A stretch of DNA of 64,000 nucleotides from Actinomycetospora termitidis (GCF_030286555.1 NZ_JASVWF010000001.1:620001-684000); one strand, 5' to 3'. Positions 16,663-25,612 are shown, counted from the stretch's first letter. Numbers and translations: made by a program. Notes: generated by a model not told the origin, from the letters alone.

Positions 16663-18309
16663 GTGACTCCCGAGACCTCCGAGGCTCCGTGGTGGCGCGA
16701 GGCCGTCATCTACCAGGTCTACATCCGCAGTTTCGCGGACGGCGACGGCGACGGGATCGGGGACCTCGCCGGCCTGCGGGACCGGCTGCCCTGCCTGCGC
16801 GACCTCGGCGTCGACGCGCTGTGGATCAACCCGTGGTACGCCTCCCCGCAGGCCGACGCCGGCTACGACGTCGCCGACTACCGGGCCATCGAGCCCGCGT
16901 ACGGCACGCTCGCCGACGCGGAGAAGCTGATCACCGACGCCCACGAGTACGGGCTGCGGATCATCCCGGACATCGTCCCGAACCACCTCTCCGACCACCA
17001 CGTGTGGTTCGTCGAGGCGCTCGCCGCCGGGCGCGGGTCGGCGGCCCGCGAGCGGTTCGTGTTCCGCGAGGGTCGGGGTCCCGACGGTGCGGAGCCCCCG
17101 AACAACTGGCTCTCGCACTTCGGCGGGCCGGCGTGGACGCGCGTCGAGGACGGGCAGTGGTACCTGCACCTCTTCGCGCCCGGGCAGCCCGACGTGAACT
17201 GGGAGGACCCCGACGTCGCCGCCGAGTTCGAGGCGGTGCTCCGCTTCTGGTTCGACCGCGGGGTGGACGGGTTCCGCATCGACGTCGCCCACGGTCTGGT
17301 CAAGGACGTCGACCTCCCCGACCTGGAGGACCCGCACGACTTCGGCGGTACCTCGGTGGGCTCCGGGCAGCACCCGTACGTCGACCGCGAGGCCGTCGTC
17401 GACGTCTACGAGTCGTGGCGCCGGATCGCCGACGAGTACCCGGGCTCCCGGATGTTCGTCGCGGAGGCCTGGACGCCGAGCCCCGAGCGGCTGTCGCGCT
17501 ACGTCGCGTCGGGCCGGCTGCACACCGCGTTCAACTTCGACTACCTCGTCGCCCCGTGGGACCCGACCGCGCTGCGGGAAGCCATCGACACGACCACCGG
17601 GTACCTGCACGCCGTCGGCGCGCCGGCGACGTGGGTGCTGGAGAACCACGACGTCGTGCGCGCCCCGAGCCGCTACGGCCGTCCCGCGACCGACCGTCGG
17701 GGCAACGTCACCTTCGACGAGTCCGACCCGGTCGACGTCGAGCTCGGCGTCCGCCGTGCCCGCGCCGCGTTCCTGCTCTACTCCGCGCTGCCCGGCGGCA
17801 TGTACGTCTACCAGGGCCAGGAGCTCGGCCTGCCGCAGGTCGACGACATCCCCGACGACGCCCTGCAGGACCCGACCTGGGAGCGCTCCGGGCACACCGA
17901 CCGGGGGCGCGACGGGTGCCGGGTGCCGATCCCGTGGACGGCGTCCGGCTCGACGTACGGGTTCGGTCCCGACGGCGGGGCGCGCCCCTGGCTCCCGCAG
18001 CCGGACTGGTTCGGCGCCTACGCGGTCGACGCGGAGACCGGGGTGGACGGCTCGTTCCTCGAGCTCGCCCGGGCCGCGCTCGCGACCCGACGTCGGCACC
18101 CGGCCCTGGGCGAGGGCGACCTGAGCTGGGAGTCCGCCCCGGGGGACGCGGTGCTGGTGTTCCGGCGGTCGCCGGCGTTCTGCTGCGTGGTCAACCTGTC
18201 GGACGCCCCGGTCGACCTGCCCGACCACGACGGCGTGCTGCTGGCCAGCGGCCCGCTCGACGACCGGCGGCTCCCGCCCGACACGGCCGTCTGGCTCGCC
18301 GCCCACTGA
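16663..18309 (+). CDS. GH13 alpha-glucosidase
   Basis: Predicted 548-aa cytoplasmic retaining alpha-glucosidase. Family motifs in order: VDALWINPWYASP; DIVPNH near residue 108; GFRIDVAHG near 206, with Asp as nucleophile; VAEAW near 267, with Glu as acid/base; and ENHDVVR near 327, with Asp stabilising the transition state. Its domain set is like actinobacterial AglA/oligo-glucosidases (GH13_30-like). GTG at 16663 follows the perfect LacI-type operator O1. With the importer at 20.9-25.3 kb sharing the same operator, the enzyme most likely hydrolyses an imported alpha-glucoside, for example maltose or trehalose. The exact substrate is not proven. Confidence 0.9.
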   Translation: MTPETSEAPWWREAVIYQVYIRSFADGDGDGIGDLAGLRDRLPCLRDLGVDALWINPWYASPQADAGYDVADYRAIEPAYGTLADAEKLITDAHEYGLRIIPDIVPNHLSDHHVWFVEALAAGRGSAARERFVFREGRGPDGAEPPNNWLSHFGGPAWTRVEDGQWYLHLFAPGQPDVNWEDPDVAAEFEAVLRFWFDRGVDGFRIDVAHGLVKDVDLPDLEDPHDFGGTSVGSGQHPYVDREAVVDVYESWRRIADEYPGSRMFVAEAWTPSPERLSRYVASGRLHTAFNFDYLVAPWDPTALREAIDTTTGYLHAVGAPATWVLENHDVVRAPSRYGRPATDRRGNVTFDESDPVDVELGVRRARAAFLLYSALPGGMYVYQGQELGLPQVDDIPDDALQDPTWERSGHTDRGRDGCRVPIPWTASGSTYGFGPDGGARPWLPQPDWFGAYAVDAETGVDGSFLELARAALATRRRHPALGEGDLSWESAPGDAVLVFRRSPAFCCVVNLSDAPVDLPDHDGVLLASGPLDDRRLPPDTAVWLAAH

Positions 18310-18338
18310 GGCGCCGCCCGGATTCGAGCGGCCCCGTG

Positions 18339-18393
18339 GTGAACGAGCGGCACCCTCGCAGCTTCTACGTGCGCGAGAGTGCCGTTCGTTCAC
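18339..18393. repeat. Dispersed palindromic repeat family B, copy 1 (terminator-like)
   Basis: GTGAACGAGCGGCACCCTCG (18339-18358 plus C) pairs with GCGAGAGTGCCGTTCGTTCAC (18373-18393) at 19 of 21 positions, loop 13 bases. It lies between convergent GH13 and DUF4032 genes, and the right arm overlaps the stop codon of the latter. The reverse complement of the right arm is identical over 21 bases to the left arm of the copy at 39230. Confidence 0.8.
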
Positions 18394-19649
18394 TCCGGGC
18401 GGGGGCCCACCACCGGCAGATCGTTCGCCGTGTCGGCGACGAGCGCCCGGGCGGCCGAGTCGGTCGGGGCCTTCTCGGCGAGGGCCTCCAGCGCCGCGTC
18501 GGTGCCCACGTCGTGGCCCGCGTTCTCGGAGAGCAGCCAGCGCACCTCGAGGAGGTCGCACCAGGCCTGCACCGCCGTCCCCACGTGCCCCACCGCCGCG
18601 TGGGCGCGGCGCATGCCGGGGGTGAGCACGTCGTGCAGCCAGCTCGGCGCGGCCTCGTCCTCGTTGACCGCACGCCCCTGCTCGCGGGCGAGCGCCCCGC
18701 GGTGGGCCTGCAGGTCGCCGAGGAGCACCCGCGCCTGCCCCTCCCCGACGTCGAGCCCGGTCAGCTCGCGCAGCCGCTGGGCGTGGAACCGGCGGTCGCC
18801 GACCCCCACCCGCAGCCGCACCCCGCCCCCGTCGACCGGCGCCAGCGTGACCTCGTCGACCACGAAGCCGAGCTCCTCGAGGCCGCGCACCGTGCTCTCC
18901 ACCCGGTACCGGTCGGAGAACGCGAACTGCGGCTCGGCGTGCAGGGCGTCCCACAGCGCGCGGTAGCGCTCCGGCACGCCCAGGGCCTCCTCGATCAGAC
19001 GCGGCTCGATCTCGGGGGGCCGCCCCAGCTCGGCGGCGACGTCGATCAGCCCCGAGGCCACGTTCTCGACGAGGATGTCGAGGTCGTGCTGCCGCTGCCC
19101 GTCGGACAGCGTCTCGTGGATCTCGGTGGTCTCGGCGTCGACGAGCTGGGCGGCGAGGGCCTGCCCGTCGCGGGAGAAGAGGGTGTTCGCGAGCGAGCAG
19201 TCGCCCCAGAACACCCCGTGCCGGTGCAGCTCCACGAGCAGGCCGGCCATCGCGTCGAGCAGGCGCGCGCGGTGCGCGGCGCGGTCCGGGGGAAGGCGGG
19301 CGAACAGCCGGCGGTACTGCCACGAGCCGGTGAGGAAGCGTGTGACCAGCACCGCCGAGTCCTCCGCGACCGACCGGACGACGAGGCCGGCGGCCCGCAC
19401 CGACGGCAGCCCCATCGCCTCCATCCGCCGCAGGGCCGCGTACTCCTTGTCGGCGAGCCGGACCGGGAGCTCCTTCATCGCCCACAGGACGCCGTCGGCC
19501 ACCACGAAGCGGACGAGATGCCGGCTCGGCCCGACGGCGAGCTCGCGCAGCGCGACCCGGTCCGGGTCCCACTCGACCAGAGGGACCTCCCAGGGCAGGG
19601 CCAGCAGCTGCGGGGACGGCCGCCGCAGCCGCAGCTCGGGGTCGGTCAC
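18390..19649 (-). CDS. DUF4032 protein with kinase-like (LPS kinase/InaA-type) fold
   Basis: Predicted 419-aa cytosolic protein. The N-terminal half shows a protein-kinase-like pattern: VVADGVLWAMKELP, where Lys of MKEL resembles the ATP-binding Lys (near residue 56); LVELHRHGVFWGDCSLANTLF near 130, an HxxGVxWGD-x-x-x-N catalytic-loop analogue; and QLVDAETTEIH near 160 in the DFG place. The rest matches the actinobacterial DUF4032 pattern. GTG 19649 overlaps the LacI stop as GTGA, so the two are coupled. A substrate is unknown. Linking it to sugar control is inference from this coupling. Confidence 0.75.
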   Translation of the reverse strand: MTDPELRLRRPSPQLLALPWEVPLVEWDPDRVALRELAVGPSRHLVRFVVADGVLWAMKELPVRLADKEYAALRRMEAMGLPSVRAAGLVVRSVAEDSAVLVTRFLTGSWQYRRLFARLPPDRAAHRARLLDAMAGLLVELHRHGVFWGDCSLANTLFSRDGQALAAQLVDAETTEIHETLSDGQRQHDLDILVENVASGLIDVAAELGRPPEIEPRLIEEALGVPERYRALWDALHAEPQFAFSDRYRVESTVRGLEELGFVVDEVTLAPVDGGGVRLRVGVGDRRFHAQRLRELTGLDVGEGQARVLLGDLQAHRGALAREQGRAVNEDEAAPSWLHDVLTPGMRRAHAAVGHVGTAVQAWCDLLEVRWLLSENAGHDVGTDAALEALAEKAPTDSAARALVADTANDLPVVGPRPE

Positions 19650-20695
19650 GGCGCCGCCTCCCGCGGGGGCGCGGTCGTGCCGCGGAGCACCAGCTGGGTG
19701 GGCAGGACGCGCGACGGGGGCGGCTCGCCGCCCGCCAGCAGCGTCCGCACCATCCGCCCGGCGACCACGCCCTGCTCGTGGACCGGCTGTGCGACGGTGG
19801 TGAGGTCGAGGAGCTCGGCGATCGGGTGGTCGTCGATCCCGACCACCGACACGTCCTCGGGCACCCGCAGGCCGGCCCGCCGCAGGGTCCGGACGGCGCC
19901 GGCGGCGATCTCGTCGGAGTAGGCGAAGACCGCCGTCGGTGGGCGGCGCAGACCGAGCAGCCGGCTCATCCCGTCGGCACCCCCCGGGGCGCCGAACGCG
20001 ACCCGGACGAGGAGCTCGGGATCGTCGGGGACCCCGGCGTCGACGAGGGCGGTCCGGTAGGCCTGCGTCCGGCGGTCCGGGCCGCGGTCGGCGGGATCGA
20101 GGGTGGCGAGCATCCCGATGCGCCGGTGGCCGAGGTGCACGAGGTGGTCGACGGCCTGCCGTCCGGCCCGGTGGTCGTCCACGGTGACCGACGGGAACGG
20201 CTCGGACGGCCCGCCGGCGGACACGATCGACACCCCCAGCAGCTCGAGCCGGCGCTGTTCGGCCTCGTCCACCTCGAACCCGACGACGACGGCCGCGTCG
20301 ACCCGCCGTCGGGCCGGGAGGTCCTCGAAGAACGCCCGGCGCCCGGCCACGTCGCCGACCAGGAACAGCAGCTGGTCCACGCCGCGGGGATCGTCGCCGC
20401 GCAGGCCGACCTCGAGCCCCTCGAGCAGCCGCCCGAAGAACCACCGGGACAGGTGCGGCACGACGACGGCGACCCGCGCCCGGGAGCTGCCGCCGGCGAG
20501 CCGGGACGCGTCCGGCGACACGACGTAGTCGAGTCCCGCCGCGGCGGCGAGCACGCGCTCGCGGGTGGCTGCCGCGACCTGCGGGTGGTTGTTCAGCGCC
20601 CGCGACGCGGTCGACAGGGACACGCCCGCCAGCCGGGCGACGTCGTCGAGCCCTGCCCCGCCGGCCGCGCCGGTCCGTCCACCATGGTGAACCAC
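19646..20695 (-). CDS. LacI-family transcriptional repressor of the alpha-glucoside/trehalose unit
   Basis: Predicted 349-aa regulator. An N-terminal HTH (LDDVARLAGVSLSTASRALNN, residues about 15-35) is followed by the hinge ERVLAAAAGLDYV and a periplasmic-binding-protein-like effector domain (VAVVVPHLSRWFFGRLLEGLE; PTAVFAYSDEIAAGAVRTLR; VSVVGIDDHPIAELLDLTTV). It should bind three operators of the GCAAGCGCTT type and be released by a sugar. The GTG at 20695 is chosen because it leaves operator O2 upstream by 20 bases; the in-frame ATG at 20740 would put the operator inside the gene. Neither start has a strong ribosome site. Confidence 0.85.
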   Translation of the reverse strand: MVHHGGRTGAAGGAGLDDVARLAGVSLSTASRALNNHPQVAAATRERVLAAAAGLDYVVSPDASRLAGGSSRARVAVVVPHLSRWFFGRLLEGLEVGLRGDDPRGVDQLLFLVGDVAGRRAFFEDLPARRRVDAAVVVGFEVDEAEQRRLELLGVSIVSAGGPSEPFPSVTVDDHRAGRQAVDHLVHLGHRRIGMLATLDPADRGPDRRTQAYRTALVDAGVPDDPELLVRVAFGAPGGADGMSRLLGLRRPPTAVFAYSDEIAAGAVRTLRRAGLRVPEDVSVVGIDDHPIAELLDLTTVAQPVHEQGVVAGRMVRTLLAGGEPPPSRVLPTQLVLRGTTAPPREAAP

Positions 20696-20715
20696 GTCAC
20701 TCAGCCTAGAGGGTT

Positions 20716-20731
20716 CCGCAAGCGCTTCCGG
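20716..20731. promoter_or_regulatory. LacI-type operator O2 (autoregulatory)
   Basis: CCGCAAGCGCTTCCGG has one mismatch from a perfect palindrome and shares the core with O1 and O3. It ends about 20 bases upstream of the LacI GTG, on the minus strand, which fits negative autoregulation. Confidence 0.8.
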
Positions 20732-20845
20732 ATCGATCATCCTGCAGATCGCCCTGAGCACCGGAGCTGGTGCGGTGGGTGACGTCTGCGTCCTTCTGTG
20801 CCGTTCGGACGCTTGACACCTGAGACCTGGGTCACCAAAGTTCCA

Positions 20846-20861
20846 CCGCAAGCGCTTTCAC
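20846..20861. promoter_or_regulatory. LacI-type operator O3 (lpqY-sugABC)
   Basis: CCGCAAGCGCTTTCAC carries the same AAGCGCTT core. It lies 33 bases upstream of the ATG of the binding-protein gene, as O1 does for GH13. Confidence 0.8.
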
Positions 20862-20894
20862 GACGGCGGACGACGGCTGCGAGGAGAGACGGTG

Positions 20895-22208
20895 ATGCGC
20901 CTCCAACGGTGGCGGCGGGGACGATCCGGAGCGGCCGCGGCCGTCCTGGTGCTGTCCGTGCTGGCCCTGCTCGGCGGGTGTGCGAGCGGGCCGGTCGGCC
21001 CGCCGACCCTGACCTGGTACATCAATCCCGACGACGGCGGCCAGGCCGAGATCGCGAAGCGGTGCACCGACGCCGCCGGCGGCCGGTACACGATCGCGAC
21101 GTCCACGCTGCCCCGCGACTCCGGCGACCAGCGTCAGGAGCTCGTCCGCCGCCTCGCCGCGAACGACTCGTCGATCGACATCATGAGCCTCGACCCGCCC
21201 TACATCCCGGAGTTCGCCGAGGCGGGCTTCCTGGCGCCGCTGCCACCGGGGACGGCCGCGCGGGTCAGCGAGGGCGTCGTGCCGTCGGCCATCGAGGGTG
21301 CGTCCTGGCAGGGCCAGCTCGTGACGGTGCCGTTCTGGGCGAACACCCAGCTGCTCTGGTACCGCAAGTCGCTCGTCGCCGACATGGGGCTCGACCTCAC
21401 GAGGCCGGTCACCTGGGACCAGATCATCGACGCCGCCGTCGCGAAGGGCACCAAGGTCGCCGCGCAGGGCAAGCGGGCCGAGTCCCTCATGGTGTGGACC
21501 AACGCGCTCATCCGCTCCGGCGGCGGGCAGATCATCACCAACCCCGGGGAGTCCAACCCCAAGCTCGTCCAGCTCGGCCTGACCGACCCGCCCGCCGTCG
21601 AGGCGGCCCGGATCATGAGCAAGCTGGCGAAGTCCCCGGCGGCGCCGCCGGCCTTCTCGACCGCGGACGAGGACGCGAACTCCGAGTCGCTCCAGGCCGG
21701 CGAGGCCGCGTTCATGGTCAACTGGCCGTTCGTCTGGTCCAAGGTCACGAAGGCCGCGGAGGAGGGTTCCGTCCCCGCCGACGTGCCGAACGACTACGGC
21801 TGGACGCTCTTCCCGTCGGTCCGCCCGGACCTGCCGTCGGCCCCGCCCTACGGCGGTATCAACCTCGGCGTCGGCCACTCGAGCCTGCACCCCGACCTCG
21901 CGTACGCGGCCACGGAGTGCATCACCAGCGCCCAGAACACCGCCTACTACTTCGAGAGCAACGGCAACCCGTCGGCGCGCGTCGCGAGCTACTCCGACCC
22001 CGCCGTCCTCGCGAAGTACCCGATGGCGCCGGTGATCCTGCAGTCGCTGACCCAGGCCAAGCCGCGTCCGCAGACCGCGTACTACGCCGAGGTGTCCGGC
22101 GGGCTGCAGCGCACGTTCCACCCGCCGGAGGCGATCGTCCCCGGCCCGACCAACCAGGCGGCCCAGGACCTGATCCTCGGCGTGCTGCGGAAGGACAGGC
22201 TGCTGTGA
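20895..22208 (+). CDS. lpqY: LpqY-like trehalose/alpha-glucoside substrate-binding lipoprotein
   Basis: Predicted 437-aa lipid-anchored solute-binding protein. The signal MRLQRWRRGR...LALLGGC ends in a lipobox with Cys near 28. Mature sequence parallels mycobacterial LpqY: RCTDAAGGRYTIATSTLPRD, RRLAANDSSIDIMSLD, VPFWANTQLLWYRKSLV, LMVWTNALIRSGG, GGINLGVG and the YSDPAVLAKYPM region. It delivers the sugar to the permease pair downstream; in mycobacteria the ligand is trehalose. ATG 20895 sits six bases after GAGGAGAG; a GTG three bases earlier is possible. Operator O3 lies just upstream, and its stop overlaps the sugA start. LpqY homology is recognised by eye; trehalose as ligand is inference. 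Confidence 0.87.
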   Translation: MRLQRWRRGRSGAAAAVLVLSVLALLGGCASGPVGPPTLTWYINPDDGGQAEIAKRCTDAAGGRYTIATSTLPRDSGDQRQELVRRLAANDSSIDIMSLDPPYIPEFAEAGFLAPLPPGTAARVSEGVVPSAIEGASWQGQLVTVPFWANTQLLWYRKSLVADMGLDLTRPVTWDQIIDAAVAKGTKVAAQGKRAESLMVWTNALIRSGGGQIITNPGESNPKLVQLGLTDPPAVEAARIMSKLAKSPAAPPAFSTADEDANSESLQAGEAAFMVNWPFVWSKVTKAAEEGSVPADVPNDYGWTLFPSVRPDLPSAPPYGGINLGVGHSSLHPDLAYAATECITSAQNTAYYFESNGNPSARVASYSDPAVLAKYPMAPVILQSLTQAKPRPQTAYYAEVSGGLQRTFHPPEAIVPGPTNQAAQDLILGVLRKDRLL

Positions 22209-23149
22209 CCGCGATCCAGGACCGTCCGGCCGCCCCGACGGCCCCGAAGCACGCGGCGAGCGACAAGTCCCGGTCCGAGGCCCGCCTCGCCTGGATGCTC
22301 GCCGGACCGGCGTTCGCGGTGATGCTGCTGGTCACCGCCTACCCGATCCTGCAGGCCTTCTACGAGTCGCTGTTCGACTACCGGCTCACCGACCCCGCGA
22401 ACCGGTCCTTCACCGGGCTGACGAACTACGGCGTGATCCTCACCGACCCGGTGTGGTGGGACGCCTTCGGCGTGACCGTGCTGATCACCGTCGTGACGGT
22501 GGCGGTGGAGCTCGTCCTCGGGTTCGCCCTCGCGCTGGTGATGGTGCAGGCGCTCAAGGGCCTGCGTCCGGTCCTGCGGGCCGCGATCCTGATCCCCTAC
22601 GCGGTGATCACCGTGGTCTCGGCGTTCGCGTGGCAGTTCGCGTTCGCGCCGGACTCGGGCTTCGTGAACTCGTGGTTCTCCTTCCTCGGGGTCGCGCCGG
22701 ACACCGACTGGTTCGGCAGCCCGGGCTCGGCGATCTTCGTGATCTGTCTGGCCGAGATCTGGAAGACCACGCCGTTCATCTCGCTGCTGCTGCTCGCGGG
22801 CCTCGCGCAGGTGCCCGAGGTGCTGCAGGAGGCCGCGAAGGTCGACGGCGCGACCTGGTGGCAGCGGATGCGCAAGGTGACGATCCCGAACATGAAGGCG
22901 GCGATCATGGTCGCCCTGCTGTTCCGGACCCTGGACGCCTTCCGCGTCTTCGACTCGGTCTACGTCATGACGGCGGGTGCGAACGGCACCGAGGTGCTCT
23001 CGTTCCTCGCCTACCGGCAGACGATCGCGCGCCTGGAGATCGGGCTCGGGTCGGCGGTGTCGGTGCTGTTGTTCATCTCGGTCGTCCTGATCTGCGCCCT
23101 GTTCGTCAAGGGCTTCAAGGTCGACCTGTCGCAGGCCCGAGGGGAGTGA
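22205..23149 (+). CDS. sugA: Sugar ABC transporter permease SugA-like
   Basis: Predicted 314-aa integral membrane permease with about six helices (for example LAWMLAGPAFAVMLLVTAYPI, WDAFGVTVLITVVTVAVELVLGFALALVM, VLRAAILIPYAVITVVSAFAW). The EAA loop that contacts the ATPase is seen as EAAKVDGATWWQRMRKVTIPNM near residue 213. It belongs to the MalF-like group by order and length. GTG start overlaps the lpqY stop as GTGA; it is followed directly by sugB. Confidence 0.88.
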   Translation: MTAIQDRPAAPTAPKHAASDKSRSEARLAWMLAGPAFAVMLLVTAYPILQAFYESLFDYRLTDPANRSFTGLTNYGVILTDPVWWDAFGVTVLITVVTVAVELVLGFALALVMVQALKGLRPVLRAAILIPYAVITVVSAFAWQFAFAPDSGFVNSWFSFLGVAPDTDWFGSPGSAIFVICLAEIWKTTPFISLLLLAGLAQVPEVLQEAAKVDGATWWQRMRKVTIPNMKAAIMVALLFRTLDAFRVFDSVYVMTAGANGTEVLSFLAYRQTIARLEIGLGSAVSVLLFISVVLICALFVKGFKVDLSQARGE

Positions 23150-23154
23150 GCGCC

Positions 23155-23988
23155 ATGTCCACACGGGAGAAGGTCGGCTGGGGGATCGGCGGCCTGCTGA
23201 TCATCGTCTACTGCCTGTTCCCCATCGCCTGGATCGTCTCGCTGTCGTTCAAGTCGTCCGCGGACATCTCGAACGGTGAGTTCCTGCCGACCACGGCCAC
23301 GTCGGAGAACTACGACACGATCCTGACCGGGGACGCGGCGGAACTGTTCCTGCCGGCGCTGCGGAACTCGTTCGGCATCTGTCTCATCGCGACGGCGCTC
23401 GCGTGTCTGCTCGCGATGTTCGCGGCCTACGCGATCGCCCGCCTCGACTTCCGGGGCAAGAAGCTCATCCTGTCGACGGCGCTGGCCGTCGCCATCTTCC
23501 CGGTGATCTCCATCGTGACGCCGCTGTTCAACCTGTGGCGCGAGATCGGGCTCTACGACACCTGGCTCGGGCTGATCCTGCCCTACCTGTCGCTGACCCT
23601 GCCGATCTCGATCTGGACGCTCTCGGCGTTCTTCCGCGAGATCCCCTGGGAGATGGAGCAGGCGGCCCAGGTGGACGGGGCCACGCCGTGGCAGGCGTTC
23701 CGGAAGGTGATCGTGCCGCTCGCCGCGCCCGGCGTGTTCACGACGGCGATCATCGCCTTCTTCCTCGCCTGGAACGACTTCGTCTACGGCATCTCGCTGA
23801 CCTCGACGAGCGCGTCGCGACCGGTGCCCGCCGCCCTGGGCCTGTTCACCGGGGCCTCGCAGTTCGAGTCGCCGACGGGTCCGATCGCGGCCGCCGCCGT
23901 GATCGTGACGATCCCCGTCGTCGTCCTCGTCCTGATCTTCCAACGGCGCATCGTCGCCGGTCTGACCAACGGCGCCGTGAAGGGCTGA
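23155..23988 (+). CDS. sugB: Sugar ABC transporter permease SugB-like
   Basis: Predicted 277-aa MalG-like permease, about six helices, beginning WGIGGLLIIVYCLFPIAWIVS. The EAA loop reads EQAAQVDGATPWQAFRKVIVP near residue 165. It pairs with the SugA-like subunit and couples to the SugC-like ATPase. A GAGGGGAG box lies 10-17 bases before the ATG at 23155. Only a short gap of 27 bases separates it from the next gene, so the operon is continuous. Confidence 0.88.
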   Translation: MSTREKVGWGIGGLLIIVYCLFPIAWIVSLSFKSSADISNGEFLPTTATSENYDTILTGDAAELFLPALRNSFGICLIATALACLLAMFAAYAIARLDFRGKKLILSTALAVAIFPVISIVTPLFNLWREIGLYDTWLGLILPYLSLTLPISIWTLSAFFREIPWEMEQAAQVDGATPWQAFRKVIVPLAAPGVFTTAIIAFFLAWNDFVYGISLTSTSASRPVPAALGLFTGASQFESPTGPIAAAAVIVTIPVVVLVLIFQRRIVAGLTNGAVKG

Positions 23989-24015
23989 ATTCTTCTCCGA
24001 AAGGAACTATTGGCC

Positions 24016-25260
24016 ATGGCCGCGATCGAGATGAGCCACATCGTCAAGCGGTACGGCGACGGGTTCCCCGCCGTCAACGACGTCTCGCTGGACATCGCCG
24101 ACGGGGAGTTCATGATCCTCGTCGGGCCGTCGGGCTGCGGGAAGTCGACGCTGCTGCGGATGATCGTCGGCCTGGAGGACATCACCTCCGGCGACATGGT
24201 CATCGGCGGCACGCGCGTCAACGACAAGGCGCCGCGCGACCGGAACCTGTCGATGGTGTTCCAGAACTACGCGCTCTACCCGCACCTGTCGGTCTACGAG
24301 AACATCGCCTTCCCGCTGCGGCTGGCGAAGGTCCCCGACGAGGAGGTGCGCCGCAAGGTCGAGGAGTCGGCCAACATCCTCGAGCTGCACGAGCACCTGC
24401 AGCGCAAGCCGGCCAACCTCTCCGGCGGGCAGCGCCAGCGCGTGGCCATGGGCCGGGCGATCGTGCGTCAGGCGGACGCGTTCCTCTTCGACGAGCCGCT
24501 GTCCAACCTCGACGCCAAGCTCCGTGGCCAGATGCGCGCCGAGATCGCCCGCCTCCAGCGCCGGCTCGGGATCACCACGGTCTACGTCACCCACGACCAG
24601 ACCGAGGCCATGACCCTCGGCGACCGCGTCTGCGTGCTCAAGAAGGGCATCATCCAGCAGGTCGCGTCCCCCCGGGAGCTCTACGAACAGCCCGCCAACC
24701 TGTTCGTGGCCGGGTTCATCGGCTCGCCGCCGATGAACTTCCTGCCCGCGTCGGCGTCGGGCGGGAAGCTCGACACCCCGTTCGGTTCGATCCAGCTCGA
24801 CGAGACCCGGGCGTCGAAGGTCGGCGACCGGGACCTCGTGCTCGTCGGCGTCCGTCCGGAGATGTTCGAGGACGCGTCGCTGGTCGACGAGGCCCTGCTC
24901 GACAAGGGTGCGCGGTTCACCGCGCAGGTCGACGTCACCGAGTGGCTGGGCGACTCGCAGTACGCCTACATCCCGTACGAGTCCTCCCCGGAGGCGGCGG
25001 CGAAGCTCAAGGAGCTCGCCCAGGAGCTCGACGGCGACCAGCTGCGCACCCAGGCGATCGTGTCGATCGACTCGACGTCGCGGATCCGCGAGGGCAACGA
25101 GGCCGAGTTCTGGTTCGACACCCGCAAGATCCACGTGTTCGACCCGCAGAGCGGCGAGAACCTGACGCGGGACGTCGAGGCGGGCGCCGAGCTCACCCGG
25201 CAGGCGAGCGAGGACCGGAAGGCCCAGGTCGAGCGGGCGCGGGCGAAGGCCTCCGCCTGA
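24016..25260 (+). CDS. sugC: Sugar ABC transporter ATP-binding protein SugC/MalK-like
   Basis: Predicted 414-aa ATPase that powers the importer. Seen: Walker A GPSGCGKST near residue 38, Q-loop region FQNYALYPHLSV, signature LSGGQRQRVAMGRA near 135, Walker B AFLFDEPLSNLD near 155 and switch His in VTHDQTEAM. The C-terminal 170 residues form the regulatory OB/TOBE-type domain of MalK/MsmK/UgpC proteins (GVRPEMFEDA). ATG at 24016 follows a GAAAGGA box; a TTG six bases earlier is less likely. It is the last gene before a hairpin. Confidence 0.9.
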   Translation: MAAIEMSHIVKRYGDGFPAVNDVSLDIADGEFMILVGPSGCGKSTLLRMIVGLEDITSGDMVIGGTRVNDKAPRDRNLSMVFQNYALYPHLSVYENIAFPLRLAKVPDEEVRRKVEESANILELHEHLQRKPANLSGGQRQRVAMGRAIVRQADAFLFDEPLSNLDAKLRGQMRAEIARLQRRLGITTVYVTHDQTEAMTLGDRVCVLKKGIIQQVASPRELYEQPANLFVAGFIGSPPMNFLPASASGGKLDTPFGSIQLDETRASKVGDRDLVLVGVRPEMFEDASLVDEALLDKGARFTAQVDVTEWLGDSQYAYIPYESSPEAAAKLKELAQELDGDQLRTQAIVSIDSTSRIREGNEAEFWFDTRKIHVFDPQSGENLTRDVEAGAELTRQASEDRKAQVERARAKASA

Positions 25261-25270
25261 CACCCCGGCC

Positions 25271-25313
25271 GGGAACGGCCCTCCCGCTCAGCGCGGCGTG
25301 AGGGCCCGTTCCC
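25271..25313. terminator. Hairpin ending sugC operon and the convergent small gene
   Basis: GGGAACGGCCCTC (25271-25283) pairs with GAGGGCCCGTTCCC (25300-25313) with a single bulge. The stem brackets the last codons of the convergent small membrane-protein gene. Confidence 0.6.
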
Positions 25314-25521
25314 GCCGGGCCGGGACCCGGACCCCGGACAGGAACAGCACCCGGGCGAGCAGGAACACCACGACCGAGATCAGGTCGGCCGCCGTGACGC
25401 CGTGCGTGGCGTCGATGACGAACAGGGTCGGTCCCTCGATCGCGTGGTTCAGCGGCAGCCACGCGATCGCCGCCACGACCAGCAGGACGGCGACGACCTG
25501 GCGGGCACGTCGGGACCTCAT
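25288..25521 (-). CDS. Small two-helix membrane protein
   Basis: Unrecognised 77-aa protein with two hydrophobic segments (ARQVVAVLLVVAAIAWLPLN near residue 8-25 and ADLISVVVFLLARVLFLSGV near 45-64) and basic ends, so it is predicted to span the inner membrane twice. There is no enzymatic motif. Codon use matches the neighbours. A role in the transporter is not indicated by strand or spacing. Confidence 0.6.
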   Translation of the reverse strand: MRSRRARQVVAVLLVVAAIAWLPLNHAIEGPTLFVIDATHGVTAADLISVVVFLLARVLFLSGVRVPARRERALTPR

Positions 25522-25612
25522 GGCGGTGGGACGCCGGCCACGGCGGGGTCCTGACGGCGGGTCGTGCGGGCTTCACCCGACGGGGTCGCCGCCGTTGATC
25601 ACGTGCCGGCGC

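Noticed and set aside
16183-19572. 1129-codon minus-strand frame
   Set aside because: Opposite the GH13 gene; only the HNH part from 16566 is supported.
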